Shown: positions 1 through 12,849, counted from the stretch's first letter. The stretch: 64,000 nucleotides of DNA from Argentina anserina (GCF_933775445.1 NC_065876.1:9548001-9612000); one strand, 5' to 3'. Notes: generated by a model from the sequence alone, not told the origin. Numbers and translations: made by a program.

Positions 1-705
1 TAGCCTAAGATCAACCTTGCGAGCATCCTCCATACTGACAAATGGCAATGCATACTCCAATGCTCCTGGTACAACATCAAGCTTAGCTTCAGCACCCAGA
101 GAAAGAACCAGCCAGTCATATTCAATAAGAAGACCACTCTCAAGAAGGACACTTCCTCCAGCACTTGATTTTGCAGGTCCATTCATTACCAAATGATCAG
201 AGGGGTACAAGAGTTTGACCTTGTCTTGTAAAAACAGCACACTTGTATTTGCCAGCAGATCTGAGAAGCGAGGGGCTATCTCCCACGCATCAACTTCACC
301 GGAAAGAAGCTCATACAACATTGGCTTAAAAACAAAGTGTTCAGACTGGTCAACAAGGAGCACCTGAGGTTTCTTGTCATCAGGCCACACCAATGATTCC
401 AGTCTTAGAGCAGTAAATAGACCTCCAAACCCACCACCTAGTATACACACCCTTGGTTTCTTCTCATCCGGCCAAGAATAATACCGAGGGGCACTTTCAG
501 CTTCAGACATCTCCGCGACACCTCCATTCCCCACAGATGCACTTGAAGCAACAACAAACTGATAGCTTTTCCTTTGTGAACTAGCAAATAGTGATATCTT
601 AGACCCGCGTCCTCTCGAGAAATCAGGAAATAATCTGCCCTGGTGCTTTGCCTCACAATTGAGCCTTAGAAGTGTTGCTGACGCAGCAAGTGCAGTTGAT
701 GACAT
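1..705 (-). CDS. NDC1: Type II NAD(P)H dehydrogenase NDC1, N-terminal part (runs off the window)
   Basis: The minus-strand reading frame is open from an ATG at 705-703 to the window edge, giving 235 codons of the N-terminus. The first ~60 residues are Ser/Ala-rich with few acidic residues and fit an organelle transit peptide. A Rossmann FAD-binding motif follows, CILGGGFGGLFTALRLES, at about residues 90-107. The segments VDQSEHFVFKPMLYELLSGE and YDWLVLSLGAEAKLDVVPGA are characteristic of the NDC branch of type II NAD(P)H dehydrogenases. In the family, the enzyme passes electrons from NAD(P)H to plastoquinone and is linked to vitamin K1 and plastochromanol metabolism in plastids. The gene starts downstream of a 5'UTR intron and is divergent from the EF-G gene. 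The C-terminal NAD-binding half lies outside the window. Product and start are fairly certain; the exact organelle is known only from the family. Confidence 0.9.
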   Translation of the reverse strand, partial: MSSTALAASATLLRLNCEAKHQGRLFPDFSRGRGSKISLFASSQRKSYQFVVASSASVGNGGVAEMSEAESAPRYYSWPDEKKPRVCILGGGFGGLFTALRLESLVWPDDKKPQVLLVDQSEHFVFKPMLYELLSGEVDAWEIAPRFSDLLANTSVLFLQDKVKLLYPSDHLVMNGPAKSSAGGSVLLESGLLIEYDWLVLSLGAEAKLDVVPGALEYALPFVSMEDARKVDLRL

Positions 706-720
706 GATTTACAGTTTAAT

Positions 721-1223
721 CTGTCATACATTAACCAACGTATTACATTTCTCAGATTATCAGAGAAAAATCATCCTATGATCCCACCTTATCATACCAA
801 TGACACCATATATGAACAAATGCAATATAGGGAGCACATTGTCATTATTCTTTTGAAACAAAAACAGCAGAACAAGACAAATATTTTAATCAATATCTTA
901 AGTTATCAAATTGGTCCTAATCATAAGAAAGGGCAACACTCTCGAATCCACTGTTATTCAATTCCGAAAATAGAGGAAGCATTCTAAGCAGAATAGCAAG
1001 AAATCAGTACCAGTGCTCTGAGGACCAAATGCAAAGATAATAACACCACAAAAAAAAAAACTAATTGTATTCAAAGCTGAAACATTTGCACAAGTAACCA
1101 TCAACTTAGCAACCACAGAAAGTTCACCGGAAACCGGTGAATCTCTCAACTCTAAAACTCTACCCTGGAAACAGCAAAGTCCTACACAAAAGTTACAAGT
1201 AAATAAAGAAAACTAGCAGATAC
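721..1223 (-). other. Likely 5'UTR intron of NDC1
   Basis: Reading the minus strand, a donor AAAAG|GTATCT lies at 1224/1223. An acceptor TATGACAG|ATTAAA lies at 721/720, only 15 bases before the NDC1 ATG. The upstream leader exon (about 1224 to 1430) is not coding in the NDC1 frame. It contains a short upstream ATG (ATGAGTTTG...) that would read out of frame after splicing. The intron is inferred from splice consensus and position only. Confidence 0.6.
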
Positions 1224-1430
1224 CTTTTGTGCGTAATGGGCAAACTCATCAGAGGCTGAAGGACTGTAGAGTGTAGAGGAGGATGTGAGGGAACCCCGAA
1301 CTCCAGAAGTTTCAACTTTGTAGAACGAGGAAGGGGAGTACTTGCCAATACGGGGAAGAAAGTGAGTTGTTTTTGTTCCACTTTTGGTGAGTTTGGTCTG
1401 GAGAAGGTGGGCTGGGCTTCAGCGAGGAAT

Positions 1431-2164
1431 GAAATGGGCTCTGCAGGAAGTTGGATCCAAAAATGAAGACATGTATCGATTTAAACTTCTTGTTCATGGA
1501 TATGAATTCTGACATATGTGGCAGCTTCACAGCCTTGATTCGCTTGAGAGTCCTCTGATAAACTCATCTATTTCATTGAAGAGGATAAAAATTCGTTTAC
1601 AATCACTTGTACAGTCTTTTCTTTCATCACATCGTAGGTCATGGGGAGTGGGTAAAATAGAAAGATAAAAACAACTGAACAAGAAGCACACCTTTGGGTC
1701 TTTGCAAACCACAATTTCTTTGCCTCTAAAGTTAGAAGCTCTTATATAGAGTAAATTTACCGAAACTAGTATCACCGATCTTTCTAAACTTACCCACATT
1801 TTTATCTGTATTGGCTGTGATACAAGTTAAGTGTGTCTTCACTTCAATAACCAATAATCTCCAAGTCACGTACACTTTCGTCACTCATTTGAGTCATTTC
1901 CCATTTTTGGATGAATTCCACAAACTACATGTTGGAAATGGATCTATTTTTTTCTTTTACTTTATTTTTTCAAATTTCCAGTTTTGGAGTACAAATCCCA
2001 TATCTTGATGTCCAGAATCACCCAAAGAAGAGAAAAGAGCAAAAAAAGAGAGGAAGGTTTGGAGGAGCAAAACAAAGCTCAACCAGTTGGTTTTTCGTTA
2101 TCCCCAAAACCCCACGCCACCATTTCGGGTCGTATCAGATAATAAAAGCGCCAAAACCCCCCAC

Positions 2165-2166
<2 letters not shown>
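1431..2166. promoter_or_regulatory. Shared intergenic region between divergent NDC1 and EF-G genes
   Basis: Roughly 0.7 kb separates the presumed NDC1 leader exon from the EF-G leader. I see no open frame of any known family here and no convincing TATA box. Both flanking genes are predicted plastid proteins, so this stretch probably carries both promoters. Confidence 0.4.

Positions 2167-2205
<39 letters not shown>
2167..2205 (+). repeat. (CT)n microsatellite in the EF-G leader
   Basis: A pure CT run of 39 bases ends 29 bases before the EF-G ATG. Pyrimidine-rich CT tracts just upstream of the start codon are common in plant 5' leaders and can influence expression. The length is likely polymorphic. 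Confidence 0.9.
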
Positions 2206-2208
<3 letters not shown>

Positions 2209-2234
2209 CACCGAGTGAGGGATAAGGCAAAAAG

Positions 2235-5200
2235 ATGGCAACAGAGTCAGTTAGAGCAGTTCGGAGTTTCAGCTTCAATGGGTCTCAGACTAGAAGACCA
2301 ACCATCCCTCTCTCCCCGCCACCTCGCTTTCTGGGTCTTCGTCCTCCTCGTTCTTCCTCTCCTTCTTCTTCTTCCTCTACCACTTCCTCTTCGCTTTCCC
2401 AGTTCTTCGGGAACCTGCGTCTCACCTCCAACTACTCAAAGACCTCTACTTTGCGCCGTAGAAACCTCTCTGTTCTCGCCATGGCTGCCGATGGTATGCT
2501 TCTAGTTCATAACCCACTTCTACTTTCTTGTTCAAGTTTCAATCTTTAAGCGTTTTTGGGCCTGCCCAGATTGTTGAATTGGATAAATTGTTACTTTTAC
2601 TGAGTTTAAATGATTGGTTTAATGTTTATAACCTCGAGACCTGTGCTTTTGTTAGGGTATAGTATAGTTTATAGTTCACATAGCTTCTTCACTATATATC
2701 AGTGAAACTTCTCTCTCGATTATGATAAGCCTAGCTTACTGTGTTGATTATCTGTTGTTATCTTTTGAGGTGTTTATGCAGGGAATTGTATATCAATGTC
2801 ACTTATAAGTTATAATGGATGTGATTGAGTTGGCCTTGACATGCTACATAGGAACACAATAGTAATGCTCTTTTGTCTGTCCATGGTCAACGTATGTACG
2901 AGTTGTGTGCTATAATGATCTATTTGTTGAAATTTTCTCAGCTGAATTTATGATTTTTCCTAGAAGTCCTGTACCTTTTTTTATTTTATAGTTTCGTGTA
3001 TCAGTTGGTAAGTGATGTTTGTACAGAGATTAGTGTATCAGTTCGTGTATCAGCTGATTTATATTTTTCTTTATACAGATGGAAAGCGTGTGGTACCATT
3101 GGAAGATTATCGGAATATTGGAATTATGGCTCACATAGATGCAGGGAAGACTACTACAACTGAAAGGATTTTGTACTATACTGGAAGAAACTATAAAATT
3201 GGGGAGGTGCACGAAGGAACAGCTACTATGGACTGGATGGAGCAGGAACAAGAAAGAGGCATTACTATCACTTCTGCTGCAACTACAACGTTTTGGGACA
3301 AACACAGAATTAACATTATTGATACTCCTGGTCATGTGGATTTCACCCTTGAAGTGGAGCGAGCCCTCAGGGTACTTGATGGTGCAATATGCTTGTTTGA
3401 CAGTGTTGCTGGTGTGGAACCTCAGTCTGAAACTGTTTGGAGGCAAGCTGATAAATATGGTGTTCCCAGGATTTGCTTTGTCAACAAAATGGACCGTCTC
3501 GGGGCAAACTTTTTCCGCACAAGGGACATGATAGTGTCAAACTTGGGTGCCAAACCACTTGTACTGCAAATTCCAGTAGGTGCAGAAGATAATTTTAAGG
3601 GAGTTATTGATCTTGTGAAAATGAGAGCTATACTTTGGTCAGGAGAAGAATTGGGTGCGAAATTCACATATGAGGATATTCCATCTGATCTACAGGAGTT
3701 GGCTGATGAATACAGGTCAATGATGATTGATACCATAGTTGAGTTGGATGATGAAGCTATGGAGGCCTATCTAGAAGGAGTTGAACCTGATGAAGCTACC
3801 GTTAAGAAATTGATTAGGAAGGGAACCGTCTCAGCCAGTTTTGTGCCAGTACTTTGTGGGTCAGCTTTTAAAAATAAGGGGGTTCAACCATTGCTTGATG
3901 CTGTTGTGGATTATTTACCTTCACCACTTGATGTGCCACCAATGCAGGGAACTGATGCAGATAACCCAGAAATTACAATTGAGAGGGCTGCAAGTGATGA
4001 TGAACCATTTGCTGGGCTGGCATTCAAGATCATGAGTGATCCATTTGTGGGATCCCTTACATTTGTGAGAATCTATGCTGGAAAGCTAACTGCTGGATCA
4101 TATGTGCTGAATGCAAACAAGGGGAAAAAGGAGAGGATTGGTAGACTTCTTGAAATGCACGCAAACAGTAGGGAAGATGTTAAGGTTGCTTTAGCCGGTG
4201 ATATTGTTGCGCTTGCAGGTCTAAAAGATACTGTTACTGGTGAAACTTTGAGTGACCCTGACCATCCTATTGTGCTTGAGCGTATGGAATTCCCTGATCC
4301 TGTGATTAAGGTGGCAATTGAACCCAAAACTAAAGCTGATATTGATAAGATGGCAGCTGGTTTAATTAAGCTTGCTCAGGAAGACCCTTCATTCCACTTC
4401 TCCAGAGATGAAGAGGTTAATCAGACAGTGATCGAAGGAATGGGCGAATTGCATCTTGAGATTATTGTTGATCGCCTCAAGAGGGAATTCAAGGTATACA
4501 TCTGTTACTCCATGTTGCTGATTGTCAATTTCATATATGACTATTTTCCAGTAAAAAGGTTTGGTTATATTTTTATTTGTTTTGTTGTGTTCTGTACCTC
4601 TGATGACTTCTTGTTTTTGTATATATCCACTCATCAACATTATGCATCTTTTGCTAATGATTAAGCACGTGCATAGTACAGGTTTAAGCATTTATAGTTT
4701 GCACAGAGCCAGAGTAGTGATTCCCTAGTTCATCTTACATACTACACTCTTTCTTGTTGGTACGATGAAATCTTGTCTTAATATGTAACCTGTTAGGGTA
4801 ATCAGTGATTGTGATTATTTATCTGCCATGACAAGATATCATGTGGCAAGGGTGTAACACACTAACACTGCTTGACAATCACTATAGTCTTTAGGGTGGG
4901 GTTGATATTTTATTAGTATCATTTGTTGCTTTCACTCGCAGCCTATCGATTTAAGGAAACCCCTCATAACTGGGGTCATTTTCTCTATGCAGGTTGAGGC
5001 TAATGTTGGAGCACCCCAGGTTAACTACCGCGAAAGCATTTCTAAAGTCGCAGAAGTAAAATATGTGCACAAGAAACAATCCGGAGGACAAGGTCAATTC
5101 GCAGATATCACTGTCCGATTTGAACCCATGGAGCCTGGTAATGGATACGAATTCAAGAGTGAAATCAAGGGAGGTGCAGTGCCCAGAGAGTACATTCCCG

Positions 5201-5788
5201 GGGTGATGAAAGGACTAGAGGAGTGTATGAGTAACGGAGTGCTTGCTGGCTTTCCTGTGGTTGACGTGCGTGCTGTGCTAACCGATGGTTCGTACCACGA
5301 TGTCGACTCGAGTGTTTTGGCATTCCAATTGGCAGCTAGAGGAGCTTTCCGAGAGGGTATGAGAAAAGCCGCCCCAAAAATGCTTGAACCCATAATGAAA
5401 GTTGAAGTAGTAACACCTGAAGAACATCTGGGAGATGTAATTGGTGACCTTAACTCCAGGAGAGGCCAAATCAACAGCTTTAGTGACAAACCTGGTGGTC
5501 TCAAGGTTTGTATTCATAACCATGACTGCTAGAAAACCCCAAAATCTCAAGTTCAATAATGCAGTTCTTATTCCTTCTGGTTTCGAATTTACCAACAGTT
5601 ATACTTTTGATTAAATGCAGGTGGTTGATTCTCTGGTTCCTCTTGCGGAGATGTTCCAATATGTTAGCACACTCAGGGGCATGACAAAAGGTCGTGCCTC
5701 CTACACAATGCAATTAGCCAAGTTTGACGTTGTTCCACAGCACATTCAGAACCAACTTGCTGCTAAGGAGGAAGAAGTTGCTGCTTAA
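2235..5788 (+). CDS. SCO1: Chloroplast elongation factor G (cpEF-G / SCO1), 4 exons
   Basis: Exons are 2235-2493, 3079-4493, 4993-5505 and 5621-5788. They join in frame into 784 residues, the usual length of plant plastid EF-G. The protein is a GTPase that translocates tRNA and mRNA on the plastid 70S ribosome. Exon 1 encodes a Ser/Arg-rich transit peptide of about 80 residues. Exon 2 carries the G1 loop AHIDAGKTT (about 104-112), the switch II motif DTPGHVDF and the G4 motif NKMDR, then domain II. Exons 3 and 4 carry domain IV ([20 protein letters not shown]) and domain V ([12 protein letters not shown]). The Asp codon at residue 87 is split across the first intron. In the family, loss impairs chloroplast development in seedlings. 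All splice sites are GT-AG. Start and product are secure. Confidence 0.97.
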
Positions 5789-6189
5789 TTTTGTTTCAAT
5801 GTACCATAGTTATTATTATCCTGTATTCAGGGTCCAAGAAAATGAGGATGTTTTTTTCTCTTTTTTGCTCCTGTACTGAAAGACACATTAAGTCATACCA
5901 ATTTGCCCTCAAATGTTGGTCTTCTGCTGTACTCAGTATAGTACAACAGTCCAAGACTCCAAGTGAAGGCTTCTCAAACTCAACACATTAAGAACACAAC
6001 TTACCAGGCTGCAAAATAAAATGTGTCGAGAGAGAGAGAGAGAAGGAACATCCACACACAAATGAAAACAATACATCTCAAAACTTTCCAGAGTCAGAAG
6101 TCTGAACTAATTACTCGAATGAACATAGGGAAATACAAAAGAATCAGAAACGCTTTTCTGTATGTATCATTCGAATCTTGTCATCAAGC
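5789..6189. other. Convergent 3' intergenic region between EF-G and HOP
   Basis: EF-G ends at 5788 and HOP ends (minus strand) at 6190. The 400 bases between them hold the two 3'UTRs, including a short (GA)n run near 6031-6043. No coding feature is supported. Confidence 0.7.
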
Positions 6190-9100
6190 TCACTTAATCT
6201 GAACGATTCCAGCATTGACCAGTTTCTGGATTTTGGCCATCACCATTGGGTTCCTGGAGTGTTCCTGAGCAGCTTTGGGATTTTCCTGGAAATCAACCAA
6301 CACCTGCCAACATCCCAGAAAAATGTTTAGCACCACATAAGGAATAAAAACAGAACACAGGATCTAGTTAACATGAACAGGAGCCGAGTTTCACACTGGA
6401 GAAAGGAAAAGGAACTACAATCTCAAGAAATATGATTTACCTGTCGCATAACAGGATCTGAGAGGATATTCTGAACTTCTGGGTCCTGCATTCCCTTAGC
6501 CTGCACAAAGGAAACTGACTCAGTACCCCATCCAAACTTCCAAAAGACCAATCAATAATAAAAAAATGTTCAGAAGCTTACTTGTCTCTCCTTCAATTCA
6601 TCTGCACTCAGGTCCCCGCGGCTAGCTTTGTTCATCTGTTCTACACATCTGCCAAAAAGGAAGTATTAAGTGTGATTAACATAGTCTCAACCATTGTCTA
6701 CACTAAAATACCAATCACAAACTATTATCCATGTTACATACTTCCTCACACCATCAACCAAATCCGGGTTGCCAGGATCATGCTTCAAACCTTCTTGATA
6801 TGTTTCCAAAGCTTTTTCGTATTCTCTCATGAAATACTGGACCGCACCCTTTCTAGTATAACCCTTTGAAAAGGTTGGGTCAAGTTCAATGCACTTCTCG
6901 GCGTCCTTCAATCCCTCGGGCATTGCCCCCAACTTTGTATAGCAAGCAGCTCTATTGCTATATGCCTACATATATAAGCACATTTGAGTCAATCCACAGC
7001 ACCATGCCACATAGTGAGTTTAATATATGGAACTGGGGATTTTCTCACCTTTGGATCCTTTGGATTCCTTCTCAATGCTTCAGTGTAATGCCTGATTGCC
7101 TCTGGGTACTTCTGCTGCTTGAAGAAGTCATTGCCTGCACATCAATCCAATATTTTGTCATTTACATAACACAGTACATCAGGAAAACATAAATGGCTGT
7201 ACACTGGCAAAACAACCTGTGCCACAGAAACCATATACCCATAAAATCAAGATCATAGTAAGAGGCATACCTTTCTCTCGCTCCTCATCTGCTAGCTTTG
7301 GATCAAAATACTCTTGTTGCTCTAGGTCCTTCTTAGCTTTCTCAGCATCATTCAATTTCTTAAGGGTGTCAGGATTACGATGCTCTGTAAGAGCTTTTTG
7401 GAACACCTCAATAGCAGGTTCATAGTCTTTGGAGGTTTTTGCTGTTTTCACTATAGCAGTTCCCTTCCTAGTCAAAGCTTTTGCTACCATCTTAAAGTCC
7501 GCCCTTACCTCTCTTCCTCTTTCGACAGCCTTGTCACAGTCTTTAATGCAATCATCATACTGCGAAAAAAAACAATGATAATCGGTTCAGAAACTATAAA
7601 ACACCAGGTCATGTGATGATCATAACAATATTAACCCTCGCATGAATAATACAACAATTTAAGGAAAAATGTATAGGACAGAACAAAACAGAACCAGGCA
7701 CAAACATCTCAGTGTACAATAAGAAAACAATAGCATATTTTACAAAAGAGATAAAAGATCAGCTCAGGAACCAATGTATGAGGGATTGAGGGTTCACTGC
7801 TCAGCAGCCAGTAGCCCCCTAAAGCTACAAAAAGAGCCTCCTTCACACTTTTCTTTGTCACCAACTTAAAAAGTTATAGAGATGAAACCAGCTACGACGA
7901 TTTACTCTATGACCTATGTAAAAACACTCAACCGTCCCATAATAAAGATCCACTACAGAATTAGTGATTTGATTATAGTAGCATACTTCTCTACAAATCT
8001 ATGCCTATGATAGAGAGTGACGGTGTTACAAAATGAATCCCAATTCCAAGATTAACTACCACATTCAATATTCAAAGAAATATAACCAAGTAATGTACTT
8101 TATTAAGGATCTCCAATAATGTGATTAACTGTTATCCCATTATGTTTCTAACACGCAGCAAATTCCAAGTTGGGCTCTAAATCACCGAGATCATAAACAT
8201 TATCATGCATACATCAAAGAACAGAACTTTAAACTACGCAATACACTAATTACATATCCAGCTCTACGCAAACTAAACCAATCACAGAAACAAGAACAAT
8301 ATGTAATCCATACCTTGCCCATTTCCAAGTAAGTCGCAGCTCGATTCAACAAGAACGAAATGTCTTCATCATCAATCTCCATCGCCTTTGTATAATGCTG
8401 AATGGCAGTGTCGAAATCCTTCTTCTTATAAGCCGCATTGCCGGCCTCCTTCTCCTTCAAAGCCTCGGCCTTCCTCTTCTTGGCCTCCTTCTCCTCCTCC
8501 GGCTCCGGCTCCGGCTTCTTCACCTCCTTCCTCTGCGGCGCCGGCTGCTCGGCAGACCTCGCCCTCTCCGCAGGAAAATCAGGCATATCGTCGTCGCCCT
8601 CCGCCGCGCCGCCGCCCTGGAGCTTCACGTTGAGCAAAACCCCAAGGGCCTGCATAACCCTCTGGTCCTTCAAATACAGATTGAGATTGCTAGGGTTCCT
8701 CTGAATCTCCTGCATCATGTTAACGAAGTCCGGCTGCTGCATAAAGGCCCGGGTACTCGGGTCGGCGGTGAGCTTGGCCCACATCTGAGGCCCGGAGAAA
8801 GCATCGCCGAAGGGATTCGACGGCGGCGGGGGGCGGGAGGCGCGTGCGGCACGCGCGGCCGCGGACTGGCTCTCGGCGAGGCCGTCTTTGAGCGCGGCGT
8901 TGTTGGGATCAATCTCGAGGCCTTTTTTGTAGGCGGAGACGGCGTCGTCGAAGTGGCCGAGGCCGTGGTGGGCGGCGCCGAGGCGGCTGTAGCCTTTGGG
9001 CCAGTCGGGCTTGAGGTCGACGGTCTTCTTGGCGTCGGAGAGGGCGTCGGAGTAGTTGTTGAGGCTGGCGTAGGAGGCGGATCGGTTGGAGTAGAGGACG

Positions 9101-9207
9101 TGGTTGGTGGGGGCGAGGGCGATGGCGTCGGTGAAGTGGGAGATGGCGGCGGAGTACTCGCCGGAGGAGAAGGCGGCGTTGCCCTTGGCTTTGGCTTCGT
9201 CGGCCAT
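6190..9207 (-). CDS. HOP: Hsp70-Hsp90 organizing protein (HOP/Sti1), 7 exons
   Basis: Minus-strand exons are 9207-8314, 7559-7271, 7134-7049, 6965-6742, 6648-6582, 6500-6441 and 6303-6190. They join in frame into 577 residues, the normal plant HOP length. HOP is a cytosolic adaptor that bridges Hsp70 and Hsp90 and hands client proteins between them. The domain order is visible: TPR1 (about 2-116), an NPF/DP1 helical domain (about 130-190), a charged linker with a nuclear-localisation-like KKRK at 243-246, TPR2A (about 250-375), TPR2B (about 385-500) and a C-terminal DP2 domain (NILSDPVMRQ ... NAGIVQIK). The first exon is strongly GC-rich and has a long open antisense frame that is not a gene. 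Intron 1 (7560-8313) is the largest. The upstream region carries a TATA box and a heat-shock element, consistent with stress induction. Confidence 0.97.
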
Positions 9208-9287
9208 GAGTGGTTGTTTTTTTTTGGGGGAAAAGGGTTTTGCGATTGGGGGAGTGTTGGTTTAATTTTGGAGGGGAGAGAGAGAGA

Positions 9288-9295
9288 TTTATAAA
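9288..9295 (-). promoter_or_regulatory. TATA box of HOP
   Basis: TTTATAAA sits 81 bases upstream of the HOP ATG, reading the minus strand. This implies a leader of about 50 bases containing CT-rich sequence. The distance to the heat-shock element is about 55 bases, which is typical. Confidence 0.65.
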
Positions 9296-9349
9296 GGATA
9301 GAAATGGGTTTTTAAGGGGCACCAGAGACTTCTAGGGGGGTTTTTGGGG

Positions 9350-9362
9350 TTCGAGAACCTTC
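9350..9362 (-). promoter_or_regulatory. Three-unit heat-shock element upstream of HOP
   Basis: The plus strand reads TTCGAGAACCTTC: three alternating units (TTC, GAA, TTC) with exact 2-base spacing, the perfect minimal binding site for trimeric heat-shock factors. It lies about 145 bases upstream of the HOP start codon and 55 bases upstream of the TATA box. Plant HOP genes are known heat-inducible HSF targets, so the site fits the gene. Confidence 0.8.
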
Positions 9363-12300
9363 TGCTGCTTACGCTTTGGTGCTAGAAACTGGTCCTTTTG
9401 GGTGAAAATGTACGAGATTCCACGAACCAATCGAGGTCTTTGAGCTCGGTATGTTCAATAATGTTTCCTTTTTCTTATGAAATAAATCGAACTTAATCGT
9501 ACAACTCTATTCGATATGCAAAGTAACTTATTTCAGTTTTCTAAATATGTATATTGATTCAGTTATTCGAGCGTTCAGTTTTCTCTAACTAATTGAATAG
9601 TTTTATGATAACGAGATATCTCATTTTATAAGTGACGATTTTGTTCTTAATAGAGTTTGTCTTGAATTCTTGATTGATATTTTTTATTTTTTGAGGATGC
9701 TTTTGATAAGACTTGGGAGATAAGTTTTATGCAATTTGATCGAGCATACATATACAGTATCACGTACTGCCTTGGTATTATTGTTCTTGGGGCAACGCAC
9801 TATACATGGAGCAAATACTATGATTAGGTAAATCAGATGCAGCTTTCTCGATCGCGAGTTGTGAGAATTATGTTGGAAACTATGAGTACCATCGCTACAC
9901 CTTTGCCTCGGCCGGCCCCCGACTTCCTCTTCGTTTGTTTATGTAGGATATCATGATGCAATCAATCAAGTGTTATCCTTCTGATCGAAACACACGGCTA
10001 CTTGTTTTAAGCGTCTGGATGGAGTCAATAGACAAGCTCTACGCATCTAGAGCCCTGCCCCGGAAATTGAGAGGTTGCATGATAACCAACATATAACAGA
10101 CCTTGCTCACCCAGTTGTACAAGCTGGGGATTGATGATGAGTTATAGCTAATACTCTCGCTACGCTTACTTGGTACTATTTTGATAGAGGTAAGACCGTG
10201 TAGTTAGTCTACATGAATGTTCATCTGCAGTAGCGGATCCATGATTACATTATTAGGAATATTTAAACTTACATATAAAAAAATTAGTGGAGAATTATAA
10301 CGGTGCGAAATTTTTTTATTAATTGAAATTAAAATTGATATATTTAGTTGATGAACGTAATGAGTCTTACTCTTTTAATGCATATATACAAATAACATAA
10401 ACTTACTATTTAAATATTGTTTAAATATTCATATAACACATCGTAATCTAGAATTATTTACAAGAGCATTCTATTAACGATTCAAAATGTTATGAAATGA
10501 CCAATAGAAACTAAATTAAACATCGCGGTTGATCAATAAAGTTTAAGAAAGATAAGAAATAAATATAATTCAGATCTGGACTTGTAGATGTACTGGACAT
10601 TTCTTTGAAACCATGAATTTTTTTTTCTTTTTTCTTTTTTCTTTTCGAACACTTCAGTTTGGACTCAAATTTGTCATTTAGCTTAATAAACACCTATAAC
10701 CATTGAAAAAATATATTCATTTTTATTAGAAGAAAAACGTATATAGTTAAAATCTAACACAAATACACAATTGAATAAATAAGTAACGTACTAGTTAACT
10801 TTCTAAAAGAAGAGATATTTGACTGAATACAAGTTATTGAGGAAGAAGAGTAAAATTTGGAAATGAAACAAATGAGTAGAATTGTTATTTGATAATGCTT
10901 AGTTAAGGAGAATTCCAAAAATAAAAGATTAAAAAAAAAATTCTTGTCTTGGGATGCTTGAGTCACCTCAAGCTATATAGTGAATCCGTCCCTGGACTCA
11001 TCTGGACTATGAGATATTGGGATTTCATTGTGCGTCATGCGCTTTGCAGTTTTATTAATACTCCTCATTTGTCACAGCCCATTTCGCTTGTTAACGTTTT
11101 ATTGCATGCTATTGTAAGACTTGGTGGGGTTGAGCTCCTACACTAGGCAATGAACGTACGTGATGCTCAACCATACTTTCCATTTATGGACTGAGCTAAG
11201 TCAGTTGAGGACCGGACGCAGATACTTGGGTATTGGCATTGTCCTATTGTACATCGCCTCTACCATAGATATATATGATTGATGGTTAAGTTCGTGTTGT
11301 TCAGTTTTCGTATATAAAAAAAATGTTGTTCAGTTTCCTTTTCTTTTGAAATTGTGAATGTGATATTATTTTGTTGGAAAACTTTGTAAATTGCTATTAT
11401 GCACATGTTTGAGCAACTCCCGTTAGTATGAGCGGAATTCGAACTTTAGTACGGGAATACTAATCTCTTACCAACTTGACCACCGTTGTGGTTGAAAATA
11501 AAAAGTTAAAAATAAAAACGTTTTTACCACAACCAACACGGCGCGGCTTGTCCTTGTTCTTCCTCAGCCCACTTTCAAGTGTTGAACACTAATCAGATCT
11601 CTCTGTTACTCTTTTCTCTCCGTCGCTCTCACTGTTGATGGTTCTCACACCGCAAACCCGTCTCCACTGACCAATTTCACGGCGTCTCCACTGAAACTTA
11701 ACACCCACCGTAATCTGTCGACGCTTGTGGATGTAAGGTTCCGGTTCATTTCAGTTTTGAGCAGATGAAAACTATGGGTCATCTCAATTTATGTAATTTT
11801 ATCCTTGGTTTTTGAAGTCATGTTTGATTGTTGTGGTTGTATTGAACTAAGAAAACAAAAACAAGCATGCCCACAAAAATGCCATGCTTGCTGGGTGAGT
11901 GGTTTCCTAGGAGAAGTATGTGCAGGTGAGATTTCTTGGATGCTTCCATGGATTCGTTATTTTACCCATTTCTGTGATCAATTTTGAGGAAGATTAGGTA
12001 ATGTGTTTTGAGGGAATGGCTTAGTTAGGTATGTGAATGAGAACTTTTAGTTGCCTAATTATGATCAGTTCAATCAGTCGACATCTGTTAAAGTAATTGT
12101 CTGTGTTTATTACTGATTCCGCACAGTTGCTCTTCTTAAATATTCTGTCTGAATTTAGTGTGTGATATAGGTAGTGAAGAAGGGGGCTACTGAGATGTAC
12201 ATATACCCTGCAGATTGCACCATTGAGATGCCAGGGGAAATGTTAAGGCATGAAATGATTATGGAGGGGTATCAGTTGTCGTTAGCCACGGGGACTTAAA

Positions 12301-12766
12301 TCTGAATGAGGATAGGATTGAGGATACATGTATGTGAATGAAATCAGTAGATGTTTGTTGTAGGGATGATTCAGGATTATGTTTAATTTTAATCTTTCAT
12401 GTTATAACAGCTCTATTGCCTAACCAAGTCTCTACTAGGTTGTAATAATGATTAAACAGCCTATATTTTTGGAAAGTTGACAAGCATGTATAAAAGAGTG
12501 ATTCAAACTGATATGGAAGCGTCTACTTATGGTCTGGTAGACTTATATGAAATAAACTTTTCTACTATGTATTTTGGAATGAATAGAGCTAATGCCTTTA
12601 TAGATAGCTGGTGGTTAAACTTATTTAAAATGTGTTATCTTTTCTTCAGTTTAGTGATCATTTGATTAGGATCTTCGATACGTTCTCTGTGATCTTGAGT
12701 TCTAGTTGTGATTTAAATATTGGTTTGGATCATAATCGTGCTTCTTATTCGTTTCAGGTGTCAAAT
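9363..12766. other. Intergenic region and probable 5' leader of the NDUFAF6-like gene
   Basis: No protein family is recognisable from 9.4 to 11.5 kb, which is AT-rich with scattered short ORFs. From about 11,520 the base composition shifts and a CT-rich, leader-like segment appears. A pyrimidine tract with acceptor GTTTCAG|GTGTC near 12,767 suggests a 5'UTR intron that ends just upstream of the coding exon. The donor was not placed with confidence. Confidence 0.35.
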
Positions 12767-12849
12767 CCTCTGCTTTAAATCCTAAGTCATCTGAATGAAG
12801 TGTTGCACAGTTTGAGAGTATTAGCGTAGTCAAACCTCAGTTTGTACTT

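Noticed and set aside
3030..3446. 138-residue minus-strand frame opposite EF-G exon 2
   Set aside because: Antisense shadow of a clear GTPase domain; no domain of its own.
8395..9294. 299-residue plus-strand open frame, Gly/Val/Leu-rich
   Set aside because: It is the antisense shadow of GC-rich HOP exon 1, whose sense strand has full TPR and DP1 domains.
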